A stretch of DNA of 64,000 nucleotides from Sphingobium sp. BYY-5 (GCF_022758885.1 NZ_JALEBH010000002.1:620001-684000), one strand, 5' to 3'. Shown: positions 54,349 to 63,462, counted from the first letter of the stretch. The notes: generated from the sequence alone by a model not told the origin. A program made the numbers and translations.

Positions 54349-55146
54349 TCAGAAGCGATAGGAGAGCATAAGCCCGGCGGCGGGCTGCCAGCGGCTGCCT
54401 TCCTCGACGATCGGGCTGTTGGCGACGTTTCCAACGAGATAGGTCGCGCCGGCACGGGCGATCACGCCGAACTGCTTGCTGAACCAGTAGCCCGCCGTCA
54501 CTCCGCCGCCCACGTCGCGGAGGCCCGATCCTGGCGCATAGGCGGCAAGTCCGCTGGCTGCGGCCCCGGCCTGGTCGATTCCGAAATAGGTACGGCTGTA
54601 ATCCGCATTGGCCCAGGTCGTCTGAAGGTCGAACGAGACGAACATGTCGCGATTCTGTATGGCCGAATAGCTGGCGCTGCCGGTCGCCAGCAGGCCATTG
54701 TGCGTGTTGGAAATGTCGTGGACGAGCGACAGTTCAAGCTGGACCGCGCCCTGACCGAGCTGGTTTCCACCAAGGCGATAGCCAACGAAGCCGCCAGCCT
54801 CGATGGCTGTGCCGATTTCAGGGAGGAGGCCAACGCGGCCATCGGCGTCGCGCCGTGGCAGACGCGGGCCGATGACGGGGCCGATCGCAAAGCGTGGGTC
54901 GGACACGAGGTCGACGCGCGCTCCGGCGCCGCGGATTTGGAAATTGACGCCGCCCCAGCGAATGTCAGCGGTAGCGAAAGGAAACGGTCGGACATCGCCC
55001 GATCCGTCGAACTCCGGGACGACGCCCACGCCGATGGCGACCATGCCGTGGGGGGCGCCGTCGTCCAGCGCGGCTTGTTGGGCTTGCGCGGTGGTAGCGG
55101 CAACGGCCGCAATGCAGACGAGCGGGATCGAAATGAGAAAACGCAT
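54349..55146 (-). CDS. MipA/OmpV-family outer-membrane protein
   Basis: This 265-residue protein has a signal peptide ending TTAQAQQ and the beta-rich MipA pattern: GVGVVPEFDGSGDVRPFPFA, NFQIRGAGARVDLV, a run of amphipathic strands, and a terminal Phe in LMLSYRF. MipA proteins are scaffold or pore proteins of the outer membrane. The ATG at 55146 follows agaaggaaccc. It lies 84 bases upstream of the 2Fe-2S gene and may serve entry of that enzyme's substrate. Confidence 0.87.
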   Translation of the reverse strand: MRFLISIPLVCIAAVAATTAQAQQAALDDGAPHGMVAIGVGVVPEFDGSGDVRPFPFATADIRWGGVNFQIRGAGARVDLVSDPRFAIGPVIGPRLPRRDADGRVGLLPEIGTAIEAGGFVGYRLGGNQLGQGAVQLELSLVHDISNTHNGLLATGSASYSAIQNRDMFVSFDLQTTWANADYSRTYFGIDQAGAAASGLAAYAPGSGLRDVGGGVTAGYWFSKQFGVIARAGATYLVGNVANSPIVEEGSRWQPAAGLMLSYRF

Positions 55147-55261
55147 ATGGGTTCCTTCTGGTGACGTGGATAAGGCGGCCACCGAAGGTGCCCGTTGACC
55201 GGGCTACTCCTCGGCGGCCTGGTCGAGGCCGTCCGGGCTGGGGTATGACGGCGGCCTCTGG

Positions 55262-56617
55262 TCAGACCGATGGGCGGGGGCGGCCCTGGTCCGATCTCGG
55301 CAAACTGGTTGCGATGTCTTGTCCGATCCGCTGATCGGCGACGCGCATCGCCAATCCCGCCAGGACGCTCGCGACGGGCGCGATCAGCAGGCCAAGTCCA
55401 AGACCGTTCGGTATGTCGTTGGCATACGCCCAGTCGCTCATCATGCCGACGAACAGCGGCGCAAGGGCAGGACCAAACAGGCCGGAGGCGATCAGGAGCA
55501 TACTCGATGCCGTCGCCTGGTGGCCGGCCCCGGCGACAAGATGCGCCGCCCCGAACGCGCCGGGCAACAGGAAGGCGAAGGACAGCATGCCGGGCACGAA
55601 TAGAGCGACCGACAGGAGACCGGTGGACGCGAAGAGCGCGGCGGTGGTCGTGGCGCCGGCAACGATGAGGATGACGGATGGCGGTCCCAGCAGGCGGTTA
55701 CTGCCGGCCTGCACCGCGCGGTCGAACAAGCGCCCGCCGGCGAGGGTGCCGACAATCCCCATCGCACCCTGCAGCAACCCAAAGGAAAGGCCCACCTCGC
55801 TGGCGCTGTAGCCATGGGTGCGCATGAGGAACGGCGCCGTGAAGGCGTAGAAGGACGCCGAGGCGAAGCCGAGCGCCACACCCCCCAGCATCAGCCAGCG
55901 AAAGGCCGGTATGGCAAGTAGCCTGCGACTGGTCTGAAGCGCCGGCTCGGTGCTGGCGGCAGCGGGAGCAAGCGGCGGCGTCGGGCCGATGATGGGCCAG
56001 GCGAAGCATGCGAGCAACCCACCGGTCGCGCCGGCGCCGAGAAGGGCAACGCGCCAACCCACGCTATCGGCCATTGCGCCACCCGCCGCGAACCCAACCA
56101 TCGTTCCGACCGGAATACCCATCGAAAAAATAGCGATGGCCATGCCACGCCTCCTCGGGCCGATCCGGCGGGCAATGAGCGCGTGCGCCGACGGAATGGC
56201 GCCGGCTTCGCCCAGCGCGACGCCGAACCGGGTCGCGGCGAGAAGGCCGAAGCTGCCGGCAAGGCCGCCCATCGCGGTCATCATGCTCCAGACCAATATG
56301 CACGATACGAGTACGAGGCGTGGCGAGCCCCGGTCTGCGGCACGGGCGAGCGGTAACGACAGCAGCGTGTAGCAGACCGCGAAAGCGATGCCTGTCATCA
56401 GGCCGATTTGTGTATCGCTGAGTGCCAGATCTTTCTTGATTGCCTCTGCCAGGATGAATGGAAGAATCCGGTCGACCTGGCAAAGGACGCTGAACAGAAA
56501 TAATATAGCAATAAAGGCCGCAGCGCGCAGTTTCATTGGGAGTAGAGTGCTGTACGGCGCGATATGACCCTGCCTCCTCGTGAATTTGTCTATTGCATCC
56601 GTAGTGGAGACTGGCAT
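55262..56617 (-). CDS. MFS transporter
   Basis: The 451-residue inner-membrane protein has about twelve helices. The N-terminal half holds LSDTQIGLMTGIAFAVCYTL, the loop 2-3 motif LARAADRGSPRLVLV and RFGVALGEAGAIPSAHALIA, which resembles the spinster/MHS-like carriers of aromatic or organic acids in sphingomonads. The ATG at 56617 follows caggagcg; another start at 56536 is possible. It heads the group MFS, MipA, IorA-like, cytochrome, IorB-like, and is divergent from the AraC regulator by 52 bases. Confidence 0.88.
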   Translation of the reverse strand: MPVSTTDAIDKFTRRQGHIAPYSTLLPMKLRAAAFIAILFLFSVLCQVDRILPFILAEAIKKDLALSDTQIGLMTGIAFAVCYTLLSLPLARAADRGSPRLVLVSCILVWSMMTAMGGLAGSFGLLAATRFGVALGEAGAIPSAHALIARRIGPRRRGMAIAIFSMGIPVGTMVGFAAGGAMADSVGWRVALLGAGATGGLLACFAWPIIGPTPPLAPAAASTEPALQTSRRLLAIPAFRWLMLGGVALGFASASFYAFTAPFLMRTHGYSASEVGLSFGLLQGAMGIVGTLAGGRLFDRAVQAGSNRLLGPPSVILIVAGATTTAALFASTGLLSVALFVPGMLSFAFLLPGAFGAAHLVAGAGHQATASSMLLIASGLFGPALAPLFVGMMSDWAYANDIPNGLGLGLLIAPVASVLAGLAMRVADQRIGQDIATSLPRSDQGRPRPSV

Positions 56618-56669
56618 GATAAGCGCGCTCCTGAGCTGATTGGCACCATCACGCTAGAAGGAGTGTCCG

Positions 56670-57689
56670 ATGAGCAGAATGCCGGAAACCGCAAGAATTT
56701 TGCCTTTTCCTACAAATGACGATAGGCCTGTCGTACCGATGCGCGCTCAGCCATTGCCTCCTTCCCCGCCGGAAACCTGTGTGCCGGCCGCGCTGCTCGA
56801 CAGCGTGCGCGCGCATGTCGATGCGCTTGGCGGCGGCGAAGGCCTGTTCCCCTTGCCCATGAACGGCGTCAACGTGATCCGCGCGATGCGCCACGTTCCG
56901 GCCAATCCGCAGTTGTACAAGCCATCCTTGTGCATTGTGCTCGAAGGCCTCAAGCAGATCGAGTTCGGCGGCCAGTCGCTTGAATATGGCGTGATGGAAT
57001 GCCTGATCGTCAACATGGAGATAGCGGCGACAGGGAGTATCGTCGGAGCGAGCCCGCAAGAGCCCTTTCTCGGCATGATCGTCGAACTGGACATCGATCT
57101 GCTGCGCAGTGTCCTCGAACAACTGCCGAACACGCCAGCGCCAAAGGGCCATGAAGGCCCGAGCCTGTTCGTCACCAGGGTTGGCGATCATCTCGCCGAC
57201 TGCCTCGTGCGCCTGGTGCGCATGGCGCAGACGCCGCAAGCCATTCCCATCCTCTTTCCGTCGGTGATGCGCGAGATCAGCTACTGGCTGCTCACCGGCC
57301 CGCATGGCGGCGAGATCTGCAAGCTGGTCATGCCCGAAACCCATCTCGAGCGCATCACGAGAGCCATCCGGCTCATGCGGGAGAATTTCGCGCAGACGTT
57401 GCGGATCGAGCAGTTGGCAGACGTCGCGAGGATGAGTCCCTCCTCGTTCCACCAGCATTTCAAGGCGCTCACCCTGATGACGCCGGTTCAGTTCCAGAAG
57501 CAGTTGCGCCTGCTCGAGGCGCGGCGGCTGATGATCGCCGACGCTGCCAACGTGACCGAGGCCGCCTATCAGGTCGGCTATGAAAGCGCCTCGCAGTTCA
57601 GCCGCGAATATAGCCGCGCCTTCGGCATGGCGCCCAAGCGCGACGTGATGGAACGCAAGGCGCTGCTGGTCGAAGTCGGCGCCGCGTAG
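56670..57689 (+). CDS. AraC-family transcriptional regulator
   Basis: The 339-residue protein has an AraC_N cupin-like sensor (PQLYKPSLCIVLEGLKQIEF, then MECLIVNMEIAATGSIVGAS) and two C-terminal helix-turn-helix units, LRIEQLADVARMSPSSFHQH with FKALTLMTPVQFQKQLRLLE, and VTEAAYQVGYESASQFSREY. It probably controls the divergent MFS/molybdenum-enzyme genes, with the SDR gene downstream a second possible target. An agaaggagt ribosome site precedes the ATG. Confidence 0.92.
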   Translation: MSRMPETARILPFPTNDDRPVVPMRAQPLPPSPPETCVPAALLDSVRAHVDALGGGEGLFPLPMNGVNVIRAMRHVPANPQLYKPSLCIVLEGLKQIEFGGQSLEYGVMECLIVNMEIAATGSIVGASPQEPFLGMIVELDIDLLRSVLEQLPNTPAPKGHEGPSLFVTRVGDHLADCLVRLVRMAQTPQAIPILFPSVMREISYWLLTGPHGGEICKLVMPETHLERITRAIRLMRENFAQTLRIEQLADVARMSPSSFHQHFKALTLMTPVQFQKQLRLLEARRLMIADAANVTEAAYQVGYESASQFSREYSRAFGMAPKRDVMERKALLVEVGAA

Positions 57690-57835
57690 CGAGCTTTTCC
57701 AGGGGCGGCCGGCCAGCGGCCACCGGTTTGACTGTGCGCCATTTGACGATGCCAGTCGCCGGTGTTCGCTGTCGTGACCAAATTCGTAGAATCAGGCAGG
57801 TTTTTCCCGGGTTCGGGCATGCGGTGGTGCGCTAT

Positions 57836-57885
57836 GCGACCTACCTCTTCGATCAGACAACCGCACTGATGAAGAGGTACGTCGC
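57836..57885 (+). promoter_or_regulatory. 20-bp inverted repeat covering the SDR ribosome site
   Basis: Left arm 57836-57856 (starts gcgacctacctcttc) and right arm 57866-57885 (starts ctgatgaagaggta) pair at 19 of 20 positions with one bulge, around a 9-base loop. The right arm ends exactly at the SDR start codon and includes its ribosome site, gaagagg. As RNA it would mask translation; as DNA it could be a large operator. Confidence 0.75.
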
Positions 57886-58821
57886 ATGACCCCCTGGACT
57901 TCCGCTGATATCCCCCCGCAGCATGGCCGCTGCGCCGTCGTTACCGGCACGGGCGGGCTTGGCTTCGAGACGGCGCTGGCGCTCGCAAGCGCCGGCGCGG
58001 AGGTGATCGTCGCCGGCCGCAATCCTGCCAAGGGCGCCGAAGCGGTCGACAAAATCCGCGCTGCGGCGTCTGCGGCGAACATCCGGTTCGAACTGCTCGA
58101 TCTCGCGAGCCTTGCGTCCGTCGCCGATTTCGCGGCGAGGCTTTGGGACCAGCGGGTCAGCCTTGATATCCTCGTCAACAATGCCGGAATCATGCGCCCG
58201 CCGACATGGCAACCGACCACCGACGGGTTCGAACTGCAACTGGGCACCAACTATCTTGGCCATTACGCGCTCACCGGGCTTCTGATGCCTTTGCTCATGA
58301 AAGGCCGGAAGGCGCGGGTCGTCACACTGTCGAGCGTTGCCGCGCGGCAAGGCCAGATCAACCTCGACGATATCAATGCGGAGAGCCGATACGACCCGAT
58401 GCCGGTCTACTGCCAGTCCAAGCTCGCTTGCCTGATGTTCGCGTTCGAGCTAGAGCGACGGAGCGTGGCAAGTGGCTGGGGCGTCGCGAGCATGGCGGCG
58501 CATCCCGGCGTCTCGCGCACCGACCTGCTCCACAATGCGCCGGGGCGGCGCAGCGCGATCGGCATCACCCGCTCGCTGCTCTGGTTCCTCTTCCAGCCCG
58601 CGGCGCAGGGAGCCCTGCCGACATTGTTCGCGGCGACCGCACCCCAAGCAAAGGGCGGTGGCTCTTACGGCCCCGACGGACTGGCCGAGATACGCGGCTA
58701 TCCGGCCCCTTCGAAGATCCCGGCGCAGGCCCTGGACCAGACGGTAGCTACGCGGCTGTGGGAGATTTCGGAGGAGCTGACAGGCAACCCCTTTGCGAAC
58801 ACCACGGCTCCCTCGACATAG
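57886..58821 (+). CDS. Short-chain dehydrogenase/reductase
   Basis: This 311-residue oxidoreductase has the classical SDR pattern: TGTGGLGFE for NAD(P) binding near residue 20, LVNNAGIMRPP near 98, the catalytic Ser in VVTLSSVAA near 148, and Tyr-Lys in YCQSK near 176. Length and the C-terminal extension resemble WW-domain-oxidoreductase-like or retinol-dehydrogenase-like SDRs. The substrate is unknown. Its ribosome site is buried in the inverted repeat just before the ATG. It lies downstream of the AraC gene and converges on the next gene. Confidence 0.92.
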   Translation: MTPWTSADIPPQHGRCAVVTGTGGLGFETALALASAGAEVIVAGRNPAKGAEAVDKIRAAASAANIRFELLDLASLASVADFAARLWDQRVSLDILVNNAGIMRPPTWQPTTDGFELQLGTNYLGHYALTGLLMPLLMKGRKARVVTLSSVAARQGQINLDDINAESRYDPMPVYCQSKLACLMFAFELERRSVASGWGVASMAAHPGVSRTDLLHNAPGRRSAIGITRSLLWFLFQPAAQGALPTLFAATAPQAKGGGSYGPDGLAEIRGYPAPSKIPAQALDQTVATRLWEISEELTGNPFANTTAPST

Positions 58822-58877
58822 CCGGCAGTGTCCACGACGCGGGCAAAGCCGTCGCGCACATCGGCGGCCGCTCCCCG

Positions 58878-59693
58878 TTACATCAGGCCCTCTTGCATGG
58901 ATTGGTGAACCGTCCGGATGGTCGGCCGGAAGCCGAGGCTTCGTGCGCGCGCGCCGTCCGCCTGCATGTACCAGGGGTTTGCGAGGGACTCCGACGAAGG
59001 CGGCATCGCCTCGCCGAGCAGATCGCAAAGCTCGTGGAGCGACGTCGGTGCCTCGTCGACCAGATTGACGACATGACCGTCCATCACCCCGTCCATCGCC
59101 AGCGTCACGGCGACGGCGATGTCGCGATGATGGATCATGCTCATCCGCTGTGCGGGGTGAAAGCCCGCGTTCGCCGCCAATTTCGGCAAGGTTTCGAGAT
59201 GCCCGTCGCCATCGCCATAGACGAAGGAAAAGCGCAGGATCGACCAGGTGAGGCCGCTTTGCCGCAGGGCGGCTTCGGCGGCGAGCTTGCTCGCCGGATA
59301 GGCTTGCTTGGGTTCGGGTAGATCGTCTTCGCGTCCGGGGCGCGAGGCGTGCATGTCGTAGACGAGGCTGGTGCTCGCCATGATGAAGCGCGCATCCGGG
59401 GCATGGGCCTTTGCCGCCGCGATCAGGTTGCGCGTGCCGTCGAGATTGCTCTTCCAGATCAGGTCGGTGTCGGGCGTACGGAACACCGCCGCGAGGTGGA
59501 TGATCGCGCTGACGCCTGCCAACGCGTCGTGCAATGTCGTGGGATCGAGCAGATCGCCCTCAACCACGGAAACCTCGATGGGAGGCGCTTTGCCCGCGCG
59601 CAGCAGCGCCCGGCAATCGACCCCTTTCGCGACGAGGCGGGGAAGAAGGCGCGCGCCAACCAGGCCAGTCGCGCCGGTGATGAGGACGGTCAT
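58878..59693 (-). CDS. NAD-dependent epimerase/dehydratase (atypical SDR)
   Basis: The 271-residue protein starts MTVLITGATGLVGARLLPRL, a Rossmann NAD(P) site, and continues with IIHLAAVFRTPDTD, MASTSLVYDMHAS and the YPASK catalytic pair near residue 130. This fits extended SDRs such as epimerases and dihydroflavonol reductase-like proteins. Its start overlaps the preceding MarR-type gene by 4 bases, so regulator and enzyme are made from one mRNA. The substrate is not known. Confidence 0.9.
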   Translation of the reverse strand: MTVLITGATGLVGARLLPRLVAKGVDCRALLRAGKAPPIEVSVVEGDLLDPTTLHDALAGVSAIIHLAAVFRTPDTDLIWKSNLDGTRNLIAAAKAHAPDARFIMASTSLVYDMHASRPGREDDLPEPKQAYPASKLAAEAALRQSGLTWSILRFSFVYGDGDGHLETLPKLAANAGFHPAQRMSMIHHRDIAVAVTLAMDGVMDGHVVNLVDEAPTSLHELCDLLGEAMPPSSESLANPWYMQADGARARSLGFRPTIRTVHQSMQEGLM

Positions 59694-60154
59694 TCGTTGT
59701 TTCCTTTCCGGGACAGCGCGTCGAGCCGCTCGGTTGCGGTCCGCAGGACACGCGCCGCGGTTTCTAGGTCAGCATCGTCGATGCCGTCGAACGCGGCGTG
59801 ATGGATGAGGGAGATGGGATCGGGAAGCATGGCCCAAAGTGCTGTCCCTGCCGTAGTCAGTTGCAGCCGTTTCTGACGCTGGTCGACCCGGTCCGCGATC
59901 TGCTCGATCAGTCCGTTCCGGACCAAGGCTCCCACGACGCCGCTGAGCGTCGCGCGCTCGACCTGCAGCAAGCGCAACAGGTCGCGCTGCATCGTCGGAC
60001 CGTCATGCGCCAACTGGTAGAGCACATACCACTGGGTGGAGCCGATGCCGTAAGGACGCAGCAGCGTCTCCAGCACCGCGCGGCCGGCGAAATAGCTGCG
60101 CTTGGCCCATGCTGCGACGGCGCCATGTTTCGAATTGTCAAGTTTGTTAGCCAC
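59690..60154 (-). CDS. MarR-family transcriptional regulator
   Basis: The 154-residue protein has a winged-helix core (LRPYGIGSTQWYVLYQLAHD, then LRLLQVERATLSGVVGALVR with NGLIEQIADRVDQRQKRLQL as wing). MarR repressors bind palindromes as dimers and release on binding small aromatic compounds. A palindrome ends directly before the start and similar half-sites run into the first codons, so self-repression of this two-gene operon is likely. The start is a GTG at 60154 without a ribosome site, so the mRNA may be leaderless. Confidence 0.9.
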   Translation of the reverse strand: MANKLDNSKHGAVAAWAKRSYFAGRAVLETLLRPYGIGSTQWYVLYQLAHDGPTMQRDLLRLLQVERATLSGVVGALVRNGLIEQIADRVDQRQKRLQLTTAGTALWAMLPDPISLIHHAAFDGIDDADLETAARVLRTATERLDALSRKGNNE

Positions 60155-60170
60155 CTGACAATATTGTTAG
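60135..60170. promoter_or_regulatory. MarR-type operator sites at the marR-like start
   Basis: The 16-base near-palindrome ctgacaatattgttag (60155-60170) abuts the GTG start. A second, weaker copy, ttgtcaagtttgttag (60135-60150), covers codons 2-7. Both share the TAACAA half-site. The position suits autoregulation by the MarR-like protein. Confidence 0.6.
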
Positions 60171-60279
60171 GTTCCATACAAAGAGTCAAGGAGATTGCAT
60201 GGCTTTCTGTACCAATTGATCCTGCCAGCCAGAAAATAGCTGAACATCAGCCTCATTTTGCAGCATCCGGTGCGGGCCA

Positions 60280-61098
60280 TCACCCGGCCAGATAAGCGGC
60301 GATGCGCCGGGCAGTTTCGGACGTTACCGGATTATAGACGACCATCGCGAGGTCCGTGCGCCCATCAACCGCGAAGGTGGAGAATTCGAGTTCGATCGGT
60401 CCGATCTCCCCATGGTTGAGCTTTTTGAGGCCATCGTCCTGACCGGCGATATCATTGTCATTCCACAGCGCAGCGAACTCGGGACTCGTGCGCGAGAGTT
60501 CCTCTGCGAGCTGTGCGACCTCGGCACTGGCACCAGCCCGGACCGCGTCGGCCCTCAGCCCCCCGACGACGAACCGCGCGACGCTCTGCCAGTCGTCCTG
60601 AGCTGCGCGAACGCTCGCATTATTGAACATCAGGCGAAGGACGTTCCGTTCCCCGACCGGAATTTTCGCATAGTCAGTCAAGAGCAGCGCCGCTGCCCTG
60701 TTCCACGCCAGAACGTCCCATGTGGGTGTCTTGACGATCGCGGGGCTTGTGGAAAGCGCATCGAGAACGCGTTGTAGCCGCGGCGAAACGCCGTCCGCCT
60801 GCCGATAGCGTACTTCCGGCGGGCGGCCCAGCCCCAGCATGAAGAGATGCTCGCGCTCGGCCTGTGTCAGCATGAGCCCGGTGGCGATACGGTTGAGCGC
60901 ATCGGCTGAGGGCGCACCGCCGCGTCCCTGCTCCAGCCAGGTATACCAGGTCGGGCTGATGTTCGCGCGCTGGGCGACTTCCTCGCGCCGCAGGCCGGGG
61001 GTGCGCCGACGGCCCCCAGGCAGGCCGAAGCTCGCCGGGTCGATGCGCGCGCGTCGATCGCGCAGGAAGGCGCCCAAGCTGTTCGTATCGTCCGCCAT
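60280..61098 (-). CDS. XRE-family regulator with MmyB-like ligand domain
   Basis: This 272-residue protein has an N-terminal helix-turn-helix (GLRREEVAQRANISPTWYTW, then LEQGRGGAPSADALNRIATG) and a C-terminal MmyB-like PAS-related domain (WDVLAWNRAAALLLTDYAKI, later FSTFAVDGRTDLAMVVYNP). MmyB-type regulators often sit beside SDR genes and bind fatty-acid-like ligands. Here the divergent neighbour is an SDR-type gene, 98 bases away, with a strong inverted repeat between them that is the probable operator. Confidence 0.92.
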   Translation of the reverse strand: MADDTNSLGAFLRDRRARIDPASFGLPGGRRRTPGLRREEVAQRANISPTWYTWLEQGRGGAPSADALNRIATGLMLTQAEREHLFMLGLGRPPEVRYRQADGVSPRLQRVLDALSTSPAIVKTPTWDVLAWNRAAALLLTDYAKIPVGERNVLRLMFNNASVRAAQDDWQSVARFVVGGLRADAVRAGASAEVAQLAEELSRTSPEFAALWNDNDIAGQDDGLKKLNHGEIGPIELEFSTFAVDGRTDLAMVVYNPVTSETARRIAAYLAG

Positions 61099-61104
61099 GC
61101 TCGT

Positions 61105-61147
61105 CCTGTTGGAAATTATACCATGATAATATCACTAATTTAACAGG
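61105..61147. promoter_or_regulatory. Inverted repeat between XRE and SDR genes
   Basis: The arms cctgttggaaatta (61105-61118) and taatttaacagg (61136-61147) match as inverted repeats apart from two extra bases in the left arm. The site lies between divergent starts and is AT-rich at its centre, so one regulator could control both genes. Confidence 0.55.
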
Positions 61148-61196
61148 ATAATGAAAGCGCCGAAATAGCTCGGACAGCAATGACGGAGATATTGAT

Positions 61197-62099
61197 ATGC
61201 GAGTCTTTCTGACGGGCGCTACCGGCTTCATCGGCTCGCAAGTAGCGCGAGAACTTGTTGGCGCAGGACATGCAGTTTTGGGCATGACACGATCGGATGC
61301 GGGCGCTGCGGCGCTCGTGGCGATCGGAGCCGACGTCCATCACGCGGATCTTGGAGATCTTGAGGCGATGAGGGCTGGCGCCGCCCAGGCGGATGGCGTC
61401 ATCCACACAGCGTTCGACCACGACTTCAGCAAATATGTCGCCAGCTGCGAGCAGGACCGGCGCGTGATCGAGGCGCTGGGCGCCGAGCTCAAGGACTCGA
61501 ACCGGCCGCTCATCATTACCTCGGCGGTTGGAATGGGCGAACGCGGAAAGGGCGAGCCCGCAATCGAGGCTGTCCTCAACCGGGATCATCCCGTGCCGCG
61601 GATCGCCTCCGAACTCGCCGGCAACGACATGCTGGACGCCGGCGTCGATGTTCGCGTCGTTCGCCTCCCCCAGGTTCACGACACCATGAAGCAGGGACTG
61701 ATCGCGCCCTATGTTGAGTTGTGTCGCAGCAAAGGGTCAGTCGCCTATGTCGACGAAGGGCTAAACCGCTGGTCGGCCGCACCGGTCGCCGACGTGGCCC
61801 GGCTGTTTCGCTTGGCGCTCGAAACGGGACAGGCCGGAGAGCGCTACAACGCCGTGGCGGAGGAAGGCGTGCCGTTTCGTCATATCGCAGAAGCCGTGGG
61901 CCAAGGTCTCGACAGGCCGGTCCAAAGGATTATCCCCGAGCAGGCGCAGGATTTTTTCGGCTGGTTCGCGATGTTCGCGGAACTCGACATGAGCGCTTCC
62001 AGCGACTGGACCCGCGCGCGCCTTGGCTGGGCGCCGACCGGGCCGGGATTGATCGATGATCTGGAGCGAATGGATTATCAGCCGGGTCGATCATCGTAG
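61197..62099 (+). CDS. NAD-dependent epimerase/SDR-family oxidoreductase
   Basis: The 300-residue protein opens with the Rossmann motif MRVFLTGATGFIGSQVAREL and has DGVIHTAFDHDFSKYV and VGMGERGKGEP in the middle, then RWSAAPVADVARLFRLALET. It fits the atypical SDR subgroup that lacks the usual YxxxK pair, so catalysis is uncertain and an NmrA-like binding role is possible. The frame ends 40 bases before the left end of the IS3 element. It is divergent from the MmyB-type regulator, its likely controller. Confidence 0.9.
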   Translation: MRVFLTGATGFIGSQVARELVGAGHAVLGMTRSDAGAAALVAIGADVHHADLGDLEAMRAGAAQADGVIHTAFDHDFSKYVASCEQDRRVIEALGAELKDSNRPLIITSAVGMGERGKGEPAIEAVLNRDHPVPRIASELAGNDMLDAGVDVRVVRLPQVHDTMKQGLIAPYVELCRSKGSVAYVDEGLNRWSAAPVADVARLFRLALETGQAGERYNAVAEEGVPFRHIAEAVGQGLDRPVQRIIPEQAQDFFGWFAMFAELDMSASSDWTRARLGWAPTGPGLIDDLERMDYQPGRSS

Positions 62100-62176
62100 C
62101 GGCATTCCAGCGCTTCTATGATGGCTTCCGGCATAATTTGAAGCGTCCCGGGTTTTCGGAGGCGGTTTCATTTGAG

Positions 62177-63092
62177 TCATGCAACCATATCGAGGGCCTT
62201 GTTGGCTGCATAGTAGTTGGCCTCGGCTTCCGCGGGCGAGATATGCCCGATGGGGCCGAAGAGGCGATGGTGGTTGAACCAGTCGACCCAGCGCAGGGTT
62301 GCCATTTCCACTGCCGACGCGCTTGGCCATGACCGCTGCCGCCAGATGACTTCGGCCTTGTAGAGGCCGTTGATCGTCTCGGCCAAGGCACAGTTGTAGC
62401 TGTCGCCGAGGCTGCCCACCGACGGCACGAGGTTGGCCTCGGCGAGGCGCTGGGTGTAGTTCATGGCAAGGTATTGGGCGGATTCAATTGGTCGTCGCTA
62501 TGGTGGATCAACCCGTCATCAGGGCCAGGTCTGCGGGCATGGATCGCCTGTTCCAGAGCATCCAGCACGAAGAGCCGGCGGTAGCCGACGTGCTGACCTT
62601 CCAGCCCACGATGCGCCGGGCATAGGCATCGATCACGAAGGCCACGTAGAGGAACCCTGCCCAGGTGTGGACGTAGGTGAAGTCGACCACCCACAGGGCA
62701 TTGGGCCGGCTGACGCGGAACTGGCGGTTGACCTTGTCCAGCGGGCACGGCGCCTTCGGGTGGCTGATGGTCGTGACCGTCGTCTTGCCCCGCCGGACAC
62801 CTGCCAGCCCCATGGCGCGCATCAGCCGCCACCGTGCACTTGGCGATCACTACACCTTCACGCCGCAGTGGGTGCCAGACCTTGCGCGTGCCGTAGAGAC
62901 CAAAGCTGGCTTCATGGACACGCTTGATCTGTGCCCGCATTCATCATCGCGCCGAGCACGGACAGGACGTCTGCCAGGATCAGCAAGCCGCCTGGTGTGT
63001 TCATGATAGGAGGACGGGGCGATCGCCAGTTCACGGCAGATCGGCTCGATACCCAGGTCCTCGCCATGGGCGTCGATGAACGCCATCATCAT
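62177..63092 (-). pseudogene. IS3 orfB (DDE integrase core), multiple frameshifts
   Basis: The pieces, in several frames, are GEDLGIEPICRELAIAPSSY, RVHEASFGLYGTRKVWHPLR, NALWVVDFTYVHTWAGFLYV (first Asp), RRPGPDDGLIHHSD (second Asp) and NCALAETINGLYKAEV (third acidic residue, Glu). They are in the right order for an IS3 transposase but need at least four frame changes beyond the normal programmed one. Bases coding for GSQY after HHSD are altered or lost. The enzyme cannot be made as one chain, so the element should not move by itself. Confidence 0.85.
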
Positions 63093-63415
63093 CTGCCGTG
63101 GCGGTCGAGCTCCGCCATCGCAAAATACGCAGACGCCTTGCGCAGGATCTCGTTGGCCCGTCGCAGTTCCTTGACCTCGCGTTCCAGCAGCTTGAGGCGT
63201 TCCCCGTCACTGGCGGCCTGCGCCGCTGGTCCCGCTCGTCGGCTCGCCTCTTCGCGGCACCAGCGGCGCAGCGTCTCGGTCGTGCAGACAACCTTCCCGG
63301 CGATCAAGGTCATCGCTGCCCACTCCGACCGGTAATCCCCTCGATGCTCATCCACCATCCGCACGGCACGGTCGCGAAACTCAGGCGAAAACTTGTTCCT
63401 TGCTGCGCTCATCAC
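63089..63415 (-). CDS. IS3 OrfA transposase subunit
   Basis: The 108-residue protein has the IS3-group OrfA form: a helix-turn-helix ([20 protein letters not shown], later [14 protein letters not shown]) and a C-terminal leucine-zipper-like helix ([20 protein letters not shown], then [15 protein letters not shown]). It binds the element's ends and normally joins OrfB by a -1 frameshift. It overlaps orfB by 4 bases. Although intact, it has no working OrfB partner here. Confidence 0.9.
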   Translation of the reverse strand: MMSAARNKFSPEFRDRAVRMVDEHRGDYRSEWAAMTLIAGKVVCTTETLRRWCREEASRRAGPAAQAASDGERLKLLEREVKELRRANEILRKASAYFAMAELDRHGR

Positions 63416-63462
63416 AGCTCCTGCTCACAGATAGGAGCCTCCGAAAAACCCAGGACGCTTCA

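Larger units (their letters stand above)
62139..63462 (-). mobile_element. IS3-family insertion sequence, degenerate
   Basis: This 1324-base element is bounded by imperfect inverted repeats of 24 and 25 bases. The left end (62139-62162) starts tgaagcgtcccgggttttcg and the right end (63438-63462), read on the minus strand, starts tgaagcgtcctgggtttttc. Inside are an intact orfA and a badly frameshifted orfB on the minus strand. No 3-base target duplication is visible (att on the left, cta on the right), which suggests a deletion next to one end. The right side abuts a truncated Tn5/IS4-type transposase gene. Confidence 0.85.
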
